The notes under the pieces were generated by a model. It was not told the origin of the DNA. It worked only from the letters and a program-made list of their open reading frames with translations, and made no database searches. Shown one piece after another: positions 34,419-43,037 of a stretch of 48,241 nucleotides of DNA (the stretch's first letter is position 1; each line of letters begins with the position of its first letter). This DNA comes from Gammaproteobacteria bacterium. Its GTDB lineage: Bacteria; Pseudomonadota; Gammaproteobacteria; Natronospirales; REEB76. The translations under genes and the position numbers were made by a program. The stretch lies in assembly GCA_028870845.1 (NCBI GenBank), contig JAGWOR010000018.1, positions 1 to 48,241 of the forward strand, written 5' to 3'.

Positions 34419-34841
34419 TTAGCCCGGGTCCAGCATTTGCTTCTGGCGGTCAATCAGCACCTGCAATTCGTTGAGCCGATGCATGATGGAACGAAACGCA
34501 GCGTCGTCCAGCGGTCCAAAACCGGAAAGTTTTTTCCTGCTCAGCTCCGCCAGCTCCACGCTCATGAATTCCAGGCGGGTAACCACATTCCATCGTTTCG
34601 ATGGCAGCCGGTCGGCCTTATCGTGATCCAGCCGGAATTCCGCGATCAGCCGGTCCATGCGGGTCCGCAGTTCCCGGCTGAATGCCGTTAAGCACTCCAC
34701 GTCACTCCGGGAAAACCCGCGGCTGTTGGTTTCGCCGGCCTCTTCTAGGCTCGCAATTTGGGTGATTTGAGCCAGATGCGTGCCCACGGAATCCAATATG
34801 CTGCGCAGGTAGCGCCTCTGGCTGGCATTGAGCGACACCAT
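34419..34841 (-). CDS. Unknown helical protein at the end of the fluoride/Ehr operon
   Basis: I do not recognise this 140-residue protein. It is soluble, charged and almost wholly helical: a first helix (SQRRYLRSILDSVGTHLAQITQIASLEE), a central pair (CLTAFSRELRTRMDRLIAEFRLDHDKA, TRLEFMSVELAELSRKKL) and a last helix (FRSIMHRLNELQVLIDRQKQML). It has no signal, no transmembrane segment and a single cysteine. It follows the DUF190 gene by 5 bases, so it is very likely in the same transcript. It could be a regulator or a stress-associated helical bundle. Confidence 0.72.
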   Translation of the reverse strand: MVSLNASQRRYLRSILDSVGTHLAQITQIASLEEAGETNSRGFSRSDVECLTAFSRELRTRMDRLIAEFRLDHDKADRLPSKRWNVVTRLEFMSVELAELSRKKLSGFGPLDDAAFRSIMHRLNELQVLIDRQKQMLDPG

Positions 34842-34846
34842 GACAG

Positions 34847-35173
34847 TTAATTCGCTGCCACGCGCACCTTCACCGGCCAGGACACCACGTGCCCGGAGGG
34901 AATCAGCGGTTCCAGCGCCGTCAGCGCCGTCTGCACGGTTTCCGGCTCGTCAAAGAACTCCACCACCAGCGGCAGCCGGGCCGTAAGCCGCAGCAGGTCG
35001 GCCGAGTGCACCACGCCCTTGGCGCCAAACCCGGCGATGCCCCGGAACACGGTCACGCCATGCACCCGATGTTGGTCGTGAAGAACCTCCATGATTTCAT
35101 CCATCAGGTTGTGTTTCCTGCCGTGATCGGCTTCGCTGAGGTATAACCGGACAAGCAGCATGTCTTTTTCCAC
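34847..35173 (-). CDS. DUF190 family protein
   Basis: A 108-residue cytoplasmic protein of the DUF190 family, with a ferredoxin-like, PII-resembling fold. Family marks are LLVRLYLSEADHGRKHNLMDEIMEVLHDQHRVHGVTVFRGIAGFGAKGVVHSADLLRL and the strand LPLVVEFFDEPE. These proteins are often encoded next to crcB fluoride channels, as here, and are thought to accompany fluoride resistance; the biochemical role is not known to me. I chose GTG at 35173, which has AGGTGA before it; ATG at 35161 is an alternative. Confidence 0.9.
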   Translation of the reverse strand: MEKDMLLVRLYLSEADHGRKHNLMDEIMEVLHDQHRVHGVTVFRGIAGFGAKGVVHSADLLRLTARLPLVVEFFDEPETVQTALTALEPLIPSGHVVSWPVKVRVAAN

Positions 35174-35181
35174 AGTTCACC

Positions 35182-35556
35182 TCACAGTTTGCGTGCCGCA
35201 TACGCCCCAAGCAGGGCGGCGGTTAGCCCGAGAATGACCGATAGCGCCAGGTACAGGAACGCGGCAAGCCTTTTTCCGTCCTCCAACAACAGCAGGCTCT
35301 CCATTGCAAAGGTCGAAAAAGTGGTGAACCCGCCCAGACCGCCTGTCAGAACGGCGGTACGCAGCGCCGGCGAAATCGTGATGCGTTCCAGAGTCTCAAA
35401 GAACAAGAACCCCATCAGGAAACAGCCGGCTACGTTGATGATCAGGGTGGCCAGAGGAAACTGCCGGCCGTACACCAGCTGCACCAGTTGCGTCATGCCA
35501 TAGCGTGCACAACAGCCGATCGCCCCACCCACGGCCACTCCAAAATACGTCCACAT
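35182..35556 (-). CDS. crcB: Fluoride ion channel CrcB (Fluc)
   Basis: CrcB forms dual-topology dimers that let fluoride leave the cell. The 124-residue protein has four transmembrane helices and the conserved segments GGAIGCCARYGMTQ and GGLGGFTTFSTFAMESLLLL; the latter contains the phenylalanine box and the Thr/Ser track lining the pore. AGGAG lies about 12 bases before ATG 35556. The gene begins only 20 bases after the hyfB-like stop, in the operon controlled by the fluoride riboswitch at 43038-43116. Confidence 0.97.
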   Translation of the reverse strand: MWTYFGVAVGGAIGCCARYGMTQLVQLVYGRQFPLATLIINVAGCFLMGFLFFETLERITISPALRTAVLTGGLGGFTTFSTFAMESLLLLEDGKRLAAFLYLALSVILGLTAALLGAYAARKL

Positions 35557-35576
35557 CGATCAACCACTCCTGTACA

Positions 35577-37553
35577 TCAGTACGCACCGATGATCATGAT
35601 AACCAACAACAAGAGACCGAGAATGGCCAGATAGTCCGTCAATCTCCCAGACTGCAGGCGCCGCAGCCAGGCCGCCAGCCGGTCTGCGAATCCCACCAGG
35701 GGGTCAAACACCAGGGGCGTGAACAGCGGCTCGACGCGGTGCGTGAAGCGCAGCTGTCTCAGAAAATAGCCGGGCCCCGCCTGTTCGAGCTTGACATCGA
35801 GTGTCGGCCGGTAGACGAATCCGTAAAAAGTGCGCATGGCGTTGGCGAAAGTCAGCGAAGTGGTCGCCACGCGTTCCGAGTCGCGCGGCAGGCCTCCGTA
35901 CCACACTGGCGCTTTGCGCACGGGGAAACGCCGCGAACACACCAGCAGCGCCAGCGGCAACAGCGCCAGCAGCGGGCACACGATGGCCAGCATGCTGGGC
36001 GAGATGAAGGCAAACTTCGCGGTCAGCGGCACCAGCATCCAGCCAGCGTGCATCGCGCTGGTCGCGGGCGTGCCGAAATCCGAGACCACCGCGTTGCGCA
36101 GTGCGCCAAGCCACCACGGCATTCCCACCGCCAGCGTCAGCACGCCGACGCCCAGCAAGCCGGCGGCCACGGCGAATCGGCCGCGGATCGGCGACGCCTC
36201 CGGTGTGCCGCTGCCCTGCAGACCGATGCCGATGATTTTAACGAAGGTCGCAAACGCCACCGCCGCGGTGAGTGCCAGGCCGGCCCCGGCCAGTGCCAGG
36301 ATCAGGCGCCCACTCATGGTGGAAAGATGGAAACCCTGGAACACGGTCTGGAAAACATACCATTCGCTCACAAATCCCGCCTGCGGCGGCATGGCGGCCA
36401 GGCTCATGGCCGCAAACACGGCGCCGATGCCCAGCAACAACGGGCTGCGGCGCAGCAGTCCCCGCTGGGCGAGACTGTAACTGCCGGTGGCGCCATAGAC
36501 GCCGTCCGCCGTCAGGAACAATGCGCCTTTCGCCAGCGAGTGTCCCGCCAGGTGCAGCAGGCTCACCGTCCAGGCCAGCGCCGCCAGGTTCCGGTGGCCG
36601 TCGCTCAGGAACAAGAGGCTTGCGCCCAGCACGGTGACGGCGATGCCGGCGTTTTCCGCGGTGGAAAAGCCCAGCAGTTCACGCCAGTCGTCCTCCTGAA
36701 AGGCGTACAGAATCGTCAACACCGCGCTGATGACGCCGGCGATGATGAGCACCGCTCCGATTCCCGGCAACACCGGGCTGCCGCCGAACCATTCCACAAA
36801 CCCGCGGCCGATGCCAAAAAATGCCGCATTCAGCACCAGGCCGGACAGAAGATTACCGCTGGCGCCGCTGCCGGATCCATAAGCCTCCGGAAACCATTCA
36901 TAGAACGGCAGCAGGCCCAGCTTGGCGCCAAAACCGATCACCAGCAACACAGCGGTTAGCATCTGCATGGCGGGCGAAAGCGACAGGACCGCCGTGTGAA
37001 AATCTGCAAAATCATAGCTACTGGCGGCGGCGCCCAGCACCAGGAAGGCCGCCACCAGCGCCACGCTGCCGACTTCGAGCAAACCCAGCATCATCAGGAT
37101 GCGGCGGCCATTGGCGGCATCCCGCTGCTCGGCCAACAGCATGCAAGCGCCGCCCAGGCTCATGATCTCCCACGCCACCAGAAAGGCGACAGCGTCCTGC
37201 GAAAACAACACCCCCAGCGCACCCACCAGCGCCAGCGTGACACCGGCCACCCAGCCGCGCCGGCCGGTCAGCGGTGTCCCCAGCCAGCAGGCCGGCAAGG
37301 CCGCAGCCGTTCCGAACAGCATGAGCCAGACGGCGCTGGGCGTAAAAGCCAGGGCCAGGCGCCCCGCACCCAAACCGGTGGCGAAGGTGAGCGGAGCCAT
37401 GCCGTCCGGCAACGAAATCAAACACCACAGTATCGCGGCCGCGCAACCCAGCACCAGCAAACCACGTCCCCAGGCTGCGGGCGCCTGCATCAGACTGACA
37501 AGCGCCGCCAGGCACCACAGGGCGGGAATCGCGGTGAGCAATGCGTTACTCAT
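35577..37553 (-). CDS. HyfB-like antiporter-type membrane subunit (NuoL/M family) of an Ehr-type complex
   Basis: A 658-residue membrane protein with about 16 hydrophobic segments, related to HyfB/HycC and NuoL/M. Family features are FLVAWEIMSLGGACMLL (conserved Glu of the first channel half) and GFGAKLGLLPFYEWFPEAYG (Lys in the channel). The segment after that lysine departs from the usual WLPxAHxxAPxPVSA pattern (here WFPEAYGSGSGASGNLLSG). It should form one of the ion-translocating modules. ATG at 37553 overlaps the previous gene by 8 bases; the frame is open 10 codons further upstream. Confidence 0.88.
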   Translation of the reverse strand: MSNALLTAIPALWCLAALVSLMQAPAAWGRGLLVLGCAAAILWCLISLPDGMAPLTFATGLGAGRLALAFTPSAVWLMLFGTAAALPACWLGTPLTGRRGWVAGVTLALVGALGVLFSQDAVAFLVAWEIMSLGGACMLLAEQRDAANGRRILMMLGLLEVGSVALVAAFLVLGAAASSYDFADFHTAVLSLSPAMQMLTAVLLVIGFGAKLGLLPFYEWFPEAYGSGSGASGNLLSGLVLNAAFFGIGRGFVEWFGGSPVLPGIGAVLIIAGVISAVLTILYAFQEDDWRELLGFSTAENAGIAVTVLGASLLFLSDGHRNLAALAWTVSLLHLAGHSLAKGALFLTADGVYGATGSYSLAQRGLLRRSPLLLGIGAVFAAMSLAAMPPQAGFVSEWYVFQTVFQGFHLSTMSGRLILALAGAGLALTAAVAFATFVKIIGIGLQGSGTPEASPIRGRFAVAAGLLGVGVLTLAVGMPWWLGALRNAVVSDFGTPATSAMHAGWMLVPLTAKFAFISPSMLAIVCPLLALLPLALLVCSRRFPVRKAPVWYGGLPRDSERVATTSLTFANAMRTFYGFVYRPTLDVKLEQAGPGYFLRQLRFTHRVEPLFTPLVFDPLVGFADRLAAWLRRLQSGRLTDYLAILGLLLLVIMIIGAY

Positions 37554-38346
37554 GCCGCCCTCCCTTGACCTTTGGCGGCGCACGCTCCAGCAACACCAGC
37601 AAAGCGTGGATCAAGGCGGCGGGATTCGGCGGGCAGCCCGGCAGCCACACGTCCACCGGCAGCAGACCCTCCAGTCCTTGTCCCGAGCTGTAGCCGCCGG
37701 CGGCCACGCCGCCGGATACCGCGCAGGTGCCCGCGGCCAGCACCCACCGTGGTTCCGCCATGGCTTCGTACGCCGCCAGTAACGGCTCGCGCATGGCGTA
37801 TGTGACGCTGCCCGTCACCAGCAGCAGGTCCGCGAAGCGCGGCGAGGCGGTGAAGAATATTCCCAGGCGATGCAGATTGTAGAACGGGTTGTTGAGTGCC
37901 TGCAGTTCCGATTCACAGCCGTTGCACGAGCCGGCATCCACGTGCCGGATGTGCAGGCTGCTCCTGAAGGTACGGCTCACGGCATTGCGGAGCTGTTTCG
38001 CTTCGGTGGTGTGGAGCGCCTGCTGCCAGTGCAGGTCAGCGCGCTCGCGGACCGCGTATGCCCAATTCCCCGACGCGGTGAGCGCCTCGGTCGGACAGGC
38101 CTCCACGCAAAGCTGGCAGGCGATGCAGCGGCCATAGTCCAGGTTCAAGCGGGCCGGATCATCCGGGTGGATACTAAGCGCCTGGGTGACGCATACCTCG
38201 ACGCATTCCCGGCAGCCGGACTGGCATTTCTCGGGCGCAAACCGCGGCATGCCGAGCACGCCTTCCTGTCCGGCGTCGGGGCCGGCGGCGGGCCAGTCGG
38301 TGGTGGCGGTGCCGTGTGCGAGTCCGAATAGTGTCCAATTGGGCAT
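37546..38346 (-). CDS. Ferredoxin-NuoB/HyfI fusion subunit of the Ehr-type complex
   Basis: One 266-residue chain joins what are usually two subunits. Residues 38-90 form a 2[4Fe-4S] ferredoxin domain like HyfH/NuoI: C41, C45, C48, C52 and C74, C77, C80, C84-Pro. The first cluster has three residues between its first two cysteines where two are normal. Residues about 135-266 form the NuoB/HyfI domain with C141 and C144 (GSCNGCE), C208 (GTCAVSGG) and C238 (PGCPPNP), the proximal cluster. Electron transfer through three clusters is therefore intact on paper. AGGAAA precedes the ATG; it follows the large subunit by 8 bases. Confidence 0.9.
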   Translation of the reverse strand: MPNWTLFGLAHGTATTDWPAAGPDAGQEGVLGMPRFAPEKCQSGCRECVEVCVTQALSIHPDDPARLNLDYGRCIACQLCVEACPTEALTASGNWAYAVRERADLHWQQALHTTEAKQLRNAVSRTFRSSLHIRHVDAGSCNGCESELQALNNPFYNLHRLGIFFTASPRFADLLLVTGSVTYAMREPLLAAYEAMAEPRWVLAAGTCAVSGGVAAGGYSSGQGLEGLLPVDVWLPGCPPNPAALIHALLVLLERAPPKVKGGRHE

Positions 38347-38354
38347 GGCTTTTC

Positions 38355-39842
38355 CTAGCGGTCGCAGCCGGCGACCGTGAGACCGAAGCTGGCCTCGTTG
38401 ATGGCATAGTCCATCATGTTGCTGTCGCGCACCGTGTACTGGAACACGCGCCAGTTGGCGAACGACGGCGAGCCGATCTTAACGCGCGCGAGCCGGCCGT
38501 CTGTATCCAGGTGCACGGCGTAAAACAGCGCGCCTCGCGGCGACTCGGCCCAGCCCAAACCCTCAGCCTTCGGCACCGGCTTCGGAGCGTTGCGAATAGC
38601 CCCACCCGGCATGGTCTGGAGAACCTCGTCGATGAGCCCGAAGCTCGACAGAATTTCTTCCGCACGCACCTGGGCACGGGCGTTGGCATCCCCCGCTTTC
38701 CGCGTGGGTATTGGAAACCGCAGTTGTGGATACAGTGCGTAGCCATGGTCGCGGCGCAGGTCCTGATCGATGCCCGAAGCCCGCGCGACCGGACCGGTGG
38801 CGCCGTGTTCCCAGGCGCCGGCGGCCGTGAGTTCGCCGGTGGTGATCAGACGATCCAGGTAACTGTTGGTCTCCGCCAGTTTTGCCAGGTAGCCGGCGGT
38901 TTCCTCGCGCAGTGACTCCAGGCTGGATGACAGACCGGCCGGCGGCGTGACGTCGGTGCGCAACCCGCCCGGCACCACGATGTTGCGCAACAAGCGGCTG
39001 CCGGTGAGGCGCCCATTGAGCTGCTTGACCTTTTCCTCCAGCCACTTGCCTTCGGCATTGCCGACCTTGAGCGTGGTGGTGTCCGCCAAGTGGCCGAAAT
39101 AATGCAGATGGTTGTACAGGCGTTCCAGTTCGGCCAGCAACACCCGGACCGCCTGGGCGCGCGGCGGAACGGCGCAGCCGCAAGCCTGTTCGACGGCCTG
39201 GCAATAGGCCAGCGTGTGCGCCACGCTGCCGGTTCCGGAAACCCGTTCCGCGAGCACCGCGCCGGCACCGCAGGCCAGCCGCTCGAAGCGTTTTTCCATG
39301 CCGCGGTGTTTGAAGAACAGCCGCGGCTGGTAATGCAGGATGTGCTCGCCCAGGTAAAAGAACAGGAATTGGGCCGATTCCATCACGTCGGCGCGCACCG
39401 GTCCGAACGGCAGCTCCTGAACATCCTTGCCCACCACGAAGGGTATCTGGATCGGGGCCCGCGTGAAGGACATGGGCGAGTCAGGGGGATAATCCGGCGC
39501 CAGCGGCGGGCAGACGGGCGCGGCGCCTTCCTGCAGCACCAAAGGTTCCGGCTTGGGGTGCCCGTCAAACCGCACGCCGCATAGATCGGAGATCTCGCGT
39601 TCGTACCAGCTCAAGGACGGGGCAATGGTCGACAGGCTCGGCAAGCTGCCGTTACTCGCATCGCAGCGCCACACCTGCAACGGGGCCCTCGGGCCTTCCG
39701 CTGCCAGGTAAAGGACTTGCGGCGCGCCGGGCTTGGGAAACCACGCCCACGCCATGTGCATGCTGCCGCCGTTCGCAAGCAGCTGCCGGCAGCGCTCGCG
39801 CAAATCCGACGGTTGCACGGCTGCGTGCCGGGCAGCATTCAC
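38355..39842 (-). CDS. HyfG/NuoCD-like large subunit lacking nickel ligands (Ehr-type)
   Basis: Residues about 1-120 are NuoC-like, with SLSWYEREISDLCGVRFDGHPKPEP. Residues about 145-495 are NuoD/hydrogenase-large-subunit-like, with FGPVRADVMESAQFLFFYLGEHI and KHRGMEKRFE. In true group 4 hydrogenases the nickel is held by RxCGxC and DPCxxC. Here the first reads RVSGTGSVAH (201-209: Ser and Gly replace Cys) and the second reads SFGLTVAGCDR at the very C-terminus. The cysteine in that stretch is one position off CTDR, and there is no C-terminal extension for a maturation protease. A NiFe site is therefore not expected. I chose GTG 39842, overlapping the previous stop by GTGA. Confidence 0.88.
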   Translation of the reverse strand: MNAARHAAVQPSDLRERCRQLLANGGSMHMAWAWFPKPGAPQVLYLAAEGPRAPLQVWRCDASNGSLPSLSTIAPSLSWYEREISDLCGVRFDGHPKPEPLVLQEGAAPVCPPLAPDYPPDSPMSFTRAPIQIPFVVGKDVQELPFGPVRADVMESAQFLFFYLGEHILHYQPRLFFKHRGMEKRFERLACGAGAVLAERVSGTGSVAHTLAYCQAVEQACGCAVPPRAQAVRVLLAELERLYNHLHYFGHLADTTTLKVGNAEGKWLEEKVKQLNGRLTGSRLLRNIVVPGGLRTDVTPPAGLSSSLESLREETAGYLAKLAETNSYLDRLITTGELTAAGAWEHGATGPVARASGIDQDLRRDHGYALYPQLRFPIPTRKAGDANARAQVRAEEILSSFGLIDEVLQTMPGGAIRNAPKPVPKAEGLGWAESPRGALFYAVHLDTDGRLARVKIGSPSFANWRVFQYTVRDSNMMDYAINEASFGLTVAGCDR

Positions 39843-41302
39843 GGCGACACTCCCAATCCACGAGCCACTTCCCCGAAGAGCTGCATCAATGACGCCGGCC
39901 ACCACACGCCCAGCACCAGCAGCGGCAGCAGCGCAAGCCACATGGGAATGACGCCCCAGGTGTTGACGCGCGGCCCGGTCGCGGGTTGATGCGGACGATC
40001 TTCAAAGTACATGCGGCTGAAATGGTTCAGAAAGCCGACAAAAATCACGACCAGCAGCACCAACATGGCGACGGCGGCCCAGGCCTGGCCGTCGGCGAAG
40101 CCGGCCCGCAGGATCATGAACTCGGACAGGAAAGTGGCGAACGGCGGCGCGCCGGTGATCCCAATGGCGCCCGCCAGCCACAATACTCCAGAGACCGGGA
40201 ATTCCCGCAAAACGCCGCGGATTGCCGGCATCTCCTTGGTGCCGTAGCGCCGCATGACGTTGCCCGCGCCGAAGAACATCAGCGATTTGTTCAGAGAATG
40301 GTTCAGCATGTGATACAGCGCCCCGGCGATGCCCAGCGGCCCGCCAAAGCCGAACCCCAGGGCCAGAATCCCCATGTGCTCGATGCTGGAGTACGCCATC
40401 ACCCGCTTGACGCCTTCCTGGCGCACGATGAACAGCGCGCCGATGAACACCGAGAAAATGCCCAGCACGATCAGGGCGTAGCGCGGAATGCCGCCGCTGT
40501 GGGCCGCATCGGTGATCGACAGGAAGCGCACGATCCCGAGCATGGCGCTGTTGAGCAGCGCGCCGGAGAGCATCGCCGACACCGGTGCCGGGCCTTCGCT
40601 GTGCGCATCGGGCAACCAGGTGTGCATGGGTGCGAGCCCGACTTTGGTGCCATAACCCACCAGCACCAGCAGGAAGCCCAGCTTCAGCAGCAGCGGATTC
40701 ATGCGCGAGGCGACATCGCGCAACGCCTGCCAGGTCATCTCGTAGGTGGGTCCCAACACCAGGCTGCCGCCCCAGTACAACAGCACCGTGCCCAACAACG
40801 CCAGGCTGATGCCGGCGGAGACCACGATGATGTATTTCCAGGCGGCTTCCATGCTTTCCGCCTCCCGCTCATAACCCACCAGAAACGTACTTACCAGCGT
40901 GGTCAGCTCGATGGCGATCCAGAACACGCCGATATTGTTCATGAGCGGCACCACCAGCATGGTCCAGGCAAAGCCTGCGAACAAGGCATAGAAAGTCGGC
41001 AGCCGTTCCGGATGGTGCATAAGGCGCATGTACCCAACGCTGAACACCGATGCCAGGAAATACACCAGTGCGGTGCACAGCAGCACCCAGGCTCCCAGCC
41101 GGTCGACCACCAGGTAACTATCCCAGTAGGTCAACGGCGCAGCGGTGACAAACGGCAGTGGACAGGCGGCGATCAACACCAGAACGCTGGCGCACAGATT
41201 GGCGATCTCGCCCACCCGCGGGCGCGGACCCACGCCTGACAGCAGCATGGCCACCAGCGGTGCGCCAAGAATGATGCAGATGGCGATTGCAGTCCCGCTC
41301 AT
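39839..41302 (-). CDS. HyfF-like antiporter-type membrane subunit (NuoL/M family)
   Basis: A 487-residue protein with about 14 transmembrane helices. The channel residues of the NuoL/M family are present: IGVFWIAIELTTLVSTFLVGYERE (conserved Glu) and GYGTKVGLAPMHTWLPDAHSEGPAPVSAMLSG (Lys in the canonical motif), plus GVKRVMAYSSIEHMGILALG. In contrast to the HyfB-like subunit the motif is intact, so this is the better candidate for ion pumping. It begins 3 bases after hyfE and its stop overlaps the large-subunit start. Confidence 0.92.
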   Translation of the reverse strand: MSGTAIAICIILGAPLVAMLLSGVGPRPRVGEIANLCASVLVLIAACPLPFVTAAPLTYWDSYLVVDRLGAWVLLCTALVYFLASVFSVGYMRLMHHPERLPTFYALFAGFAWTMLVVPLMNNIGVFWIAIELTTLVSTFLVGYEREAESMEAAWKYIIVVSAGISLALLGTVLLYWGGSLVLGPTYEMTWQALRDVASRMNPLLLKLGFLLVLVGYGTKVGLAPMHTWLPDAHSEGPAPVSAMLSGALLNSAMLGIVRFLSITDAAHSGGIPRYALIVLGIFSVFIGALFIVRQEGVKRVMAYSSIEHMGILALGFGFGGPLGIAGALYHMLNHSLNKSLMFFGAGNVMRRYGTKEMPAIRGVLREFPVSGVLWLAGAIGITGAPPFATFLSEFMILRAGFADGQAWAAVAMLVLLVVIFVGFLNHFSRMYFEDRPHQPATGPRVNTWGVIPMWLALLPLLVLGVWWPASLMQLFGEVARGLGVSP

Positions 41303-41305
41303 GCC

Positions 41306-41986
41306 TCAGCCCACCAGTTTTTTGAGCTGCAGCGTGCTGGTGCTGCCGACGTGCAGCATCAGATAGCGCACCAGCACTCCAAAACACGCCACGGCCACCA
41401 GCAGATCAAACAGGATGACCATCTCGATCAGGGTCGGCATGCCAGGCACCAGGATCTGGGACCCGAGGAAAATGCCGTTCTCAAGCACCAGCAGGCCGAG
41501 TATCTGGCTGATGGCTTCATAACGGATACTGAGCATCAAAAACCCCACCAATTTCATGGTGAACATGACGGTCAGTGCCAGCACCACGATGTTCTGCGGA
41601 AAACCCACGGCATTGGCAATGCGGTACGCGATGATCAATGCAAACACCACCGCACCGGCACCGATCACCAGACTGGTGGATGGCCGAATGCTGAGGTGGA
41701 TCTCACGGTCCACGCGCAAACGTCTCAGGATACGGAGCACAAGATACGGAAGGAACAAACCGCGGAAAAAAGCCGTCAGCACTGCGATCAGATACAGCTC
41801 CGGATAATGCCCATAATAACCGACCATGGCGGACAGCAGCGCAATCAGCCACGACTGCGCGCCGAAGGCGTACAGATAATTCTTCAGCCAGCGCGAGCCC
41901 AGCATCACGAACGACAGCAGCATGCTGGCAATGGCGATCAGGCTGAACCAGGAGGCGGCCAATGGATCAAGGTGGGTTGCCAGCAT
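41306..41986 (-). CDS. HyfE-like membrane subunit
   Basis: A 226-residue protein with about seven transmembrane helices, similar to HyfE, which has NuoK-like character. Recognisable parts are AQSWLIALLSAMVGYYGHYPELYLIAVLTAFFRGLFLPYLV and ILGLLVLENGIFLGSQILVPGMPTLIEMVILFDLLVAV; the Glu in LLVLENG and the Glu in TLIEMVILFD are the conserved membrane carboxylates. It is separated from the genes before and after by 3 bases each. Confidence 0.9.
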   Translation of the reverse strand: MLATHLDPLAASWFSLIAIASMLLSFVMLGSRWLKNYLYAFGAQSWLIALLSAMVGYYGHYPELYLIAVLTAFFRGLFLPYLVLRILRRLRVDREIHLSIRPSTSLVIGAGAVVFALIIAYRIANAVGFPQNIVVLALTVMFTMKLVGFLMLSIRYEAISQILGLLVLENGIFLGSQILVPGMPTLIEMVILFDLLVAVACFGVLVRYLMLHVGSTSTLQLKKLVG

Positions 41987-41989
41987 GGC

Positions 41990-42937
41990 TCACCGTATCT
42001 GGTTGGCGATGATCGCCAGAACCGCGAGCAGGAACGATGCCGCGAGGGGCTCCTGGTAGCGGTAGAACCGCAGCCGCGACTGCATGGTTTCGACCGCCAC
42101 CATGACGGCGCCGACCAGGAAAAACTTGAGCACCAGTGCCAATGCTGCGCCACCGATACCGATGGCCGTGCCCTGCACGGACAGCCCCCAGGGCAGGATC
42201 AGCACGTTGCAGAAAATGGTGAACAGGATGAACTGCTTCATCATCGAAGCCCATTTGAGCAGCGCCAGCAGCGGGCCCGAGTATTCGAGGATGCGCGCCT
42301 CCTCGATCATGTACACCTCGATGTGGGTACTGGAATGGATCGGCAGCCGGTCGGTTTCCACCAGCAGCAGCAGGAAGAACGCCAGCACCAGGAACAGGTG
42401 GGTGGGACCCCAGAACACGGAACTGTCGGCTACCAGCAAGTGGTTGACCACGAACGGCAGCATGGCCTTGGCCATCAGCGTGATGCCGACGAACACCAGG
42501 ATCAGGGCCGGTTCGGCCAGGATCGAGAGCATCACGGTGCGGCTGGAACCGACGCCACCGTAGGCGCTGCCGCTGTCCAGCGCGGCCAGATTCACAAAGA
42601 AACCGCCGACGGTGAGGATCAATCCGCCGCCCAGAATGTCACCCATGTTGGACAGGGGCAGCGGATAATTGGTCAGCACCGGGATCAGCAGCGGCACGGT
42701 CAGCATGGCGGTGAAGGCCACCACCGGCGCCGCCCAGTAAACCCAGGAGGCGCTGTCCGGGACCACCGTCTGTTTGTGGAACAGCTTCCAAAGGTCGCGG
42801 TAGGGCTGCAGCAGCGCCGGTCCGCGGGAAAGCTGCACCCGTTCTTCATAACGCAGGATGAACCCCTGGATCAGGGGCGAAAGCACCAGCACCGCCAGAA
42901 CCTGGGCGATCTGTGCCAGGATGTCGCGCGCCGTCAC
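41990..42937 (-). CDS. HyfC/NuoH-like membrane subunit
   Basis: The NuoH-type subunit connects the peripheral arm to the membrane arm. Conserved segments are RGPALLQPYRDLWKLFHKQ, LAEPALILVFVG and LLLLVETDRLPIHSSTHIEVYMIEEARILEYSGPLLAL, with about eight transmembrane helices. I prefer GTG at 42937: it overlaps the leader-ORF stop as GTGA, and family-like sequence begins directly after it. TTG at 42958 or GTG at 42946 are alternatives. Translation probably depends on that of the leader ORF. Confidence 0.9.
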   Translation of the reverse strand: MTARDILAQIAQVLAVLVLSPLIQGFILRYEERVQLSRGPALLQPYRDLWKLFHKQTVVPDSASWVYWAAPVVAFTAMLTVPLLIPVLTNYPLPLSNMGDILGGGLILTVGGFFVNLAALDSGSAYGGVGSSRTVMLSILAEPALILVFVGITLMAKAMLPFVVNHLLVADSSVFWGPTHLFLVLAFFLLLLVETDRLPIHSSTHIEVYMIEEARILEYSGPLLALLKWASMMKQFILFTIFCNVLILPWGLSVQGTAIGIGGAALALVLKFFLVGAVMVAVETMQSRLRFYRYQEPLAASFLLAVLAIIANQIR

Positions 42938-43032
42938 GCCGCCCACCGAATCGGGCAATTGATAGCTAGTCTGGATTTTGGGCGGCGCTTGGTCTCACGC
43001 GCGCCGCGCAGACATACCTTGCGGTAAGCCAT
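42934..43032 (-). CDS. 32-residue leader ORF directly behind the fluoride riboswitch
   Basis: ATG at 43032 has an excellent ribosome-binding site (GAGGAG, 7 bases upstream), the best in the operon, and this site is the one controlled by the riboswitch. The product starts MAYRKVCLRGARETKRR, is very basic (ten Arg/Lys in 32) and has no hydrophobic segment. Its TGA overlaps a GTG start of the NuoH-like gene. I recognise no family. It may serve only to couple riboswitch control of initiation to the next gene, or be a functional small protein. Confidence 0.6.
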   Translation of the reverse strand: MAYRKVCLRGARETKRRPKSRLAINCPIRWAA

Positions 43033-43037
43033 AAACA

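Noticed and set aside
41351-43027. 558-codon plus-strand open frame opposite the hyfE- and hyfC-like genes
   Set aside because: Antisense of two membrane proteins; the Gln/His-rich translation mirrors hydrophobic codons on the other strand, and it would also cover the leader ORF.
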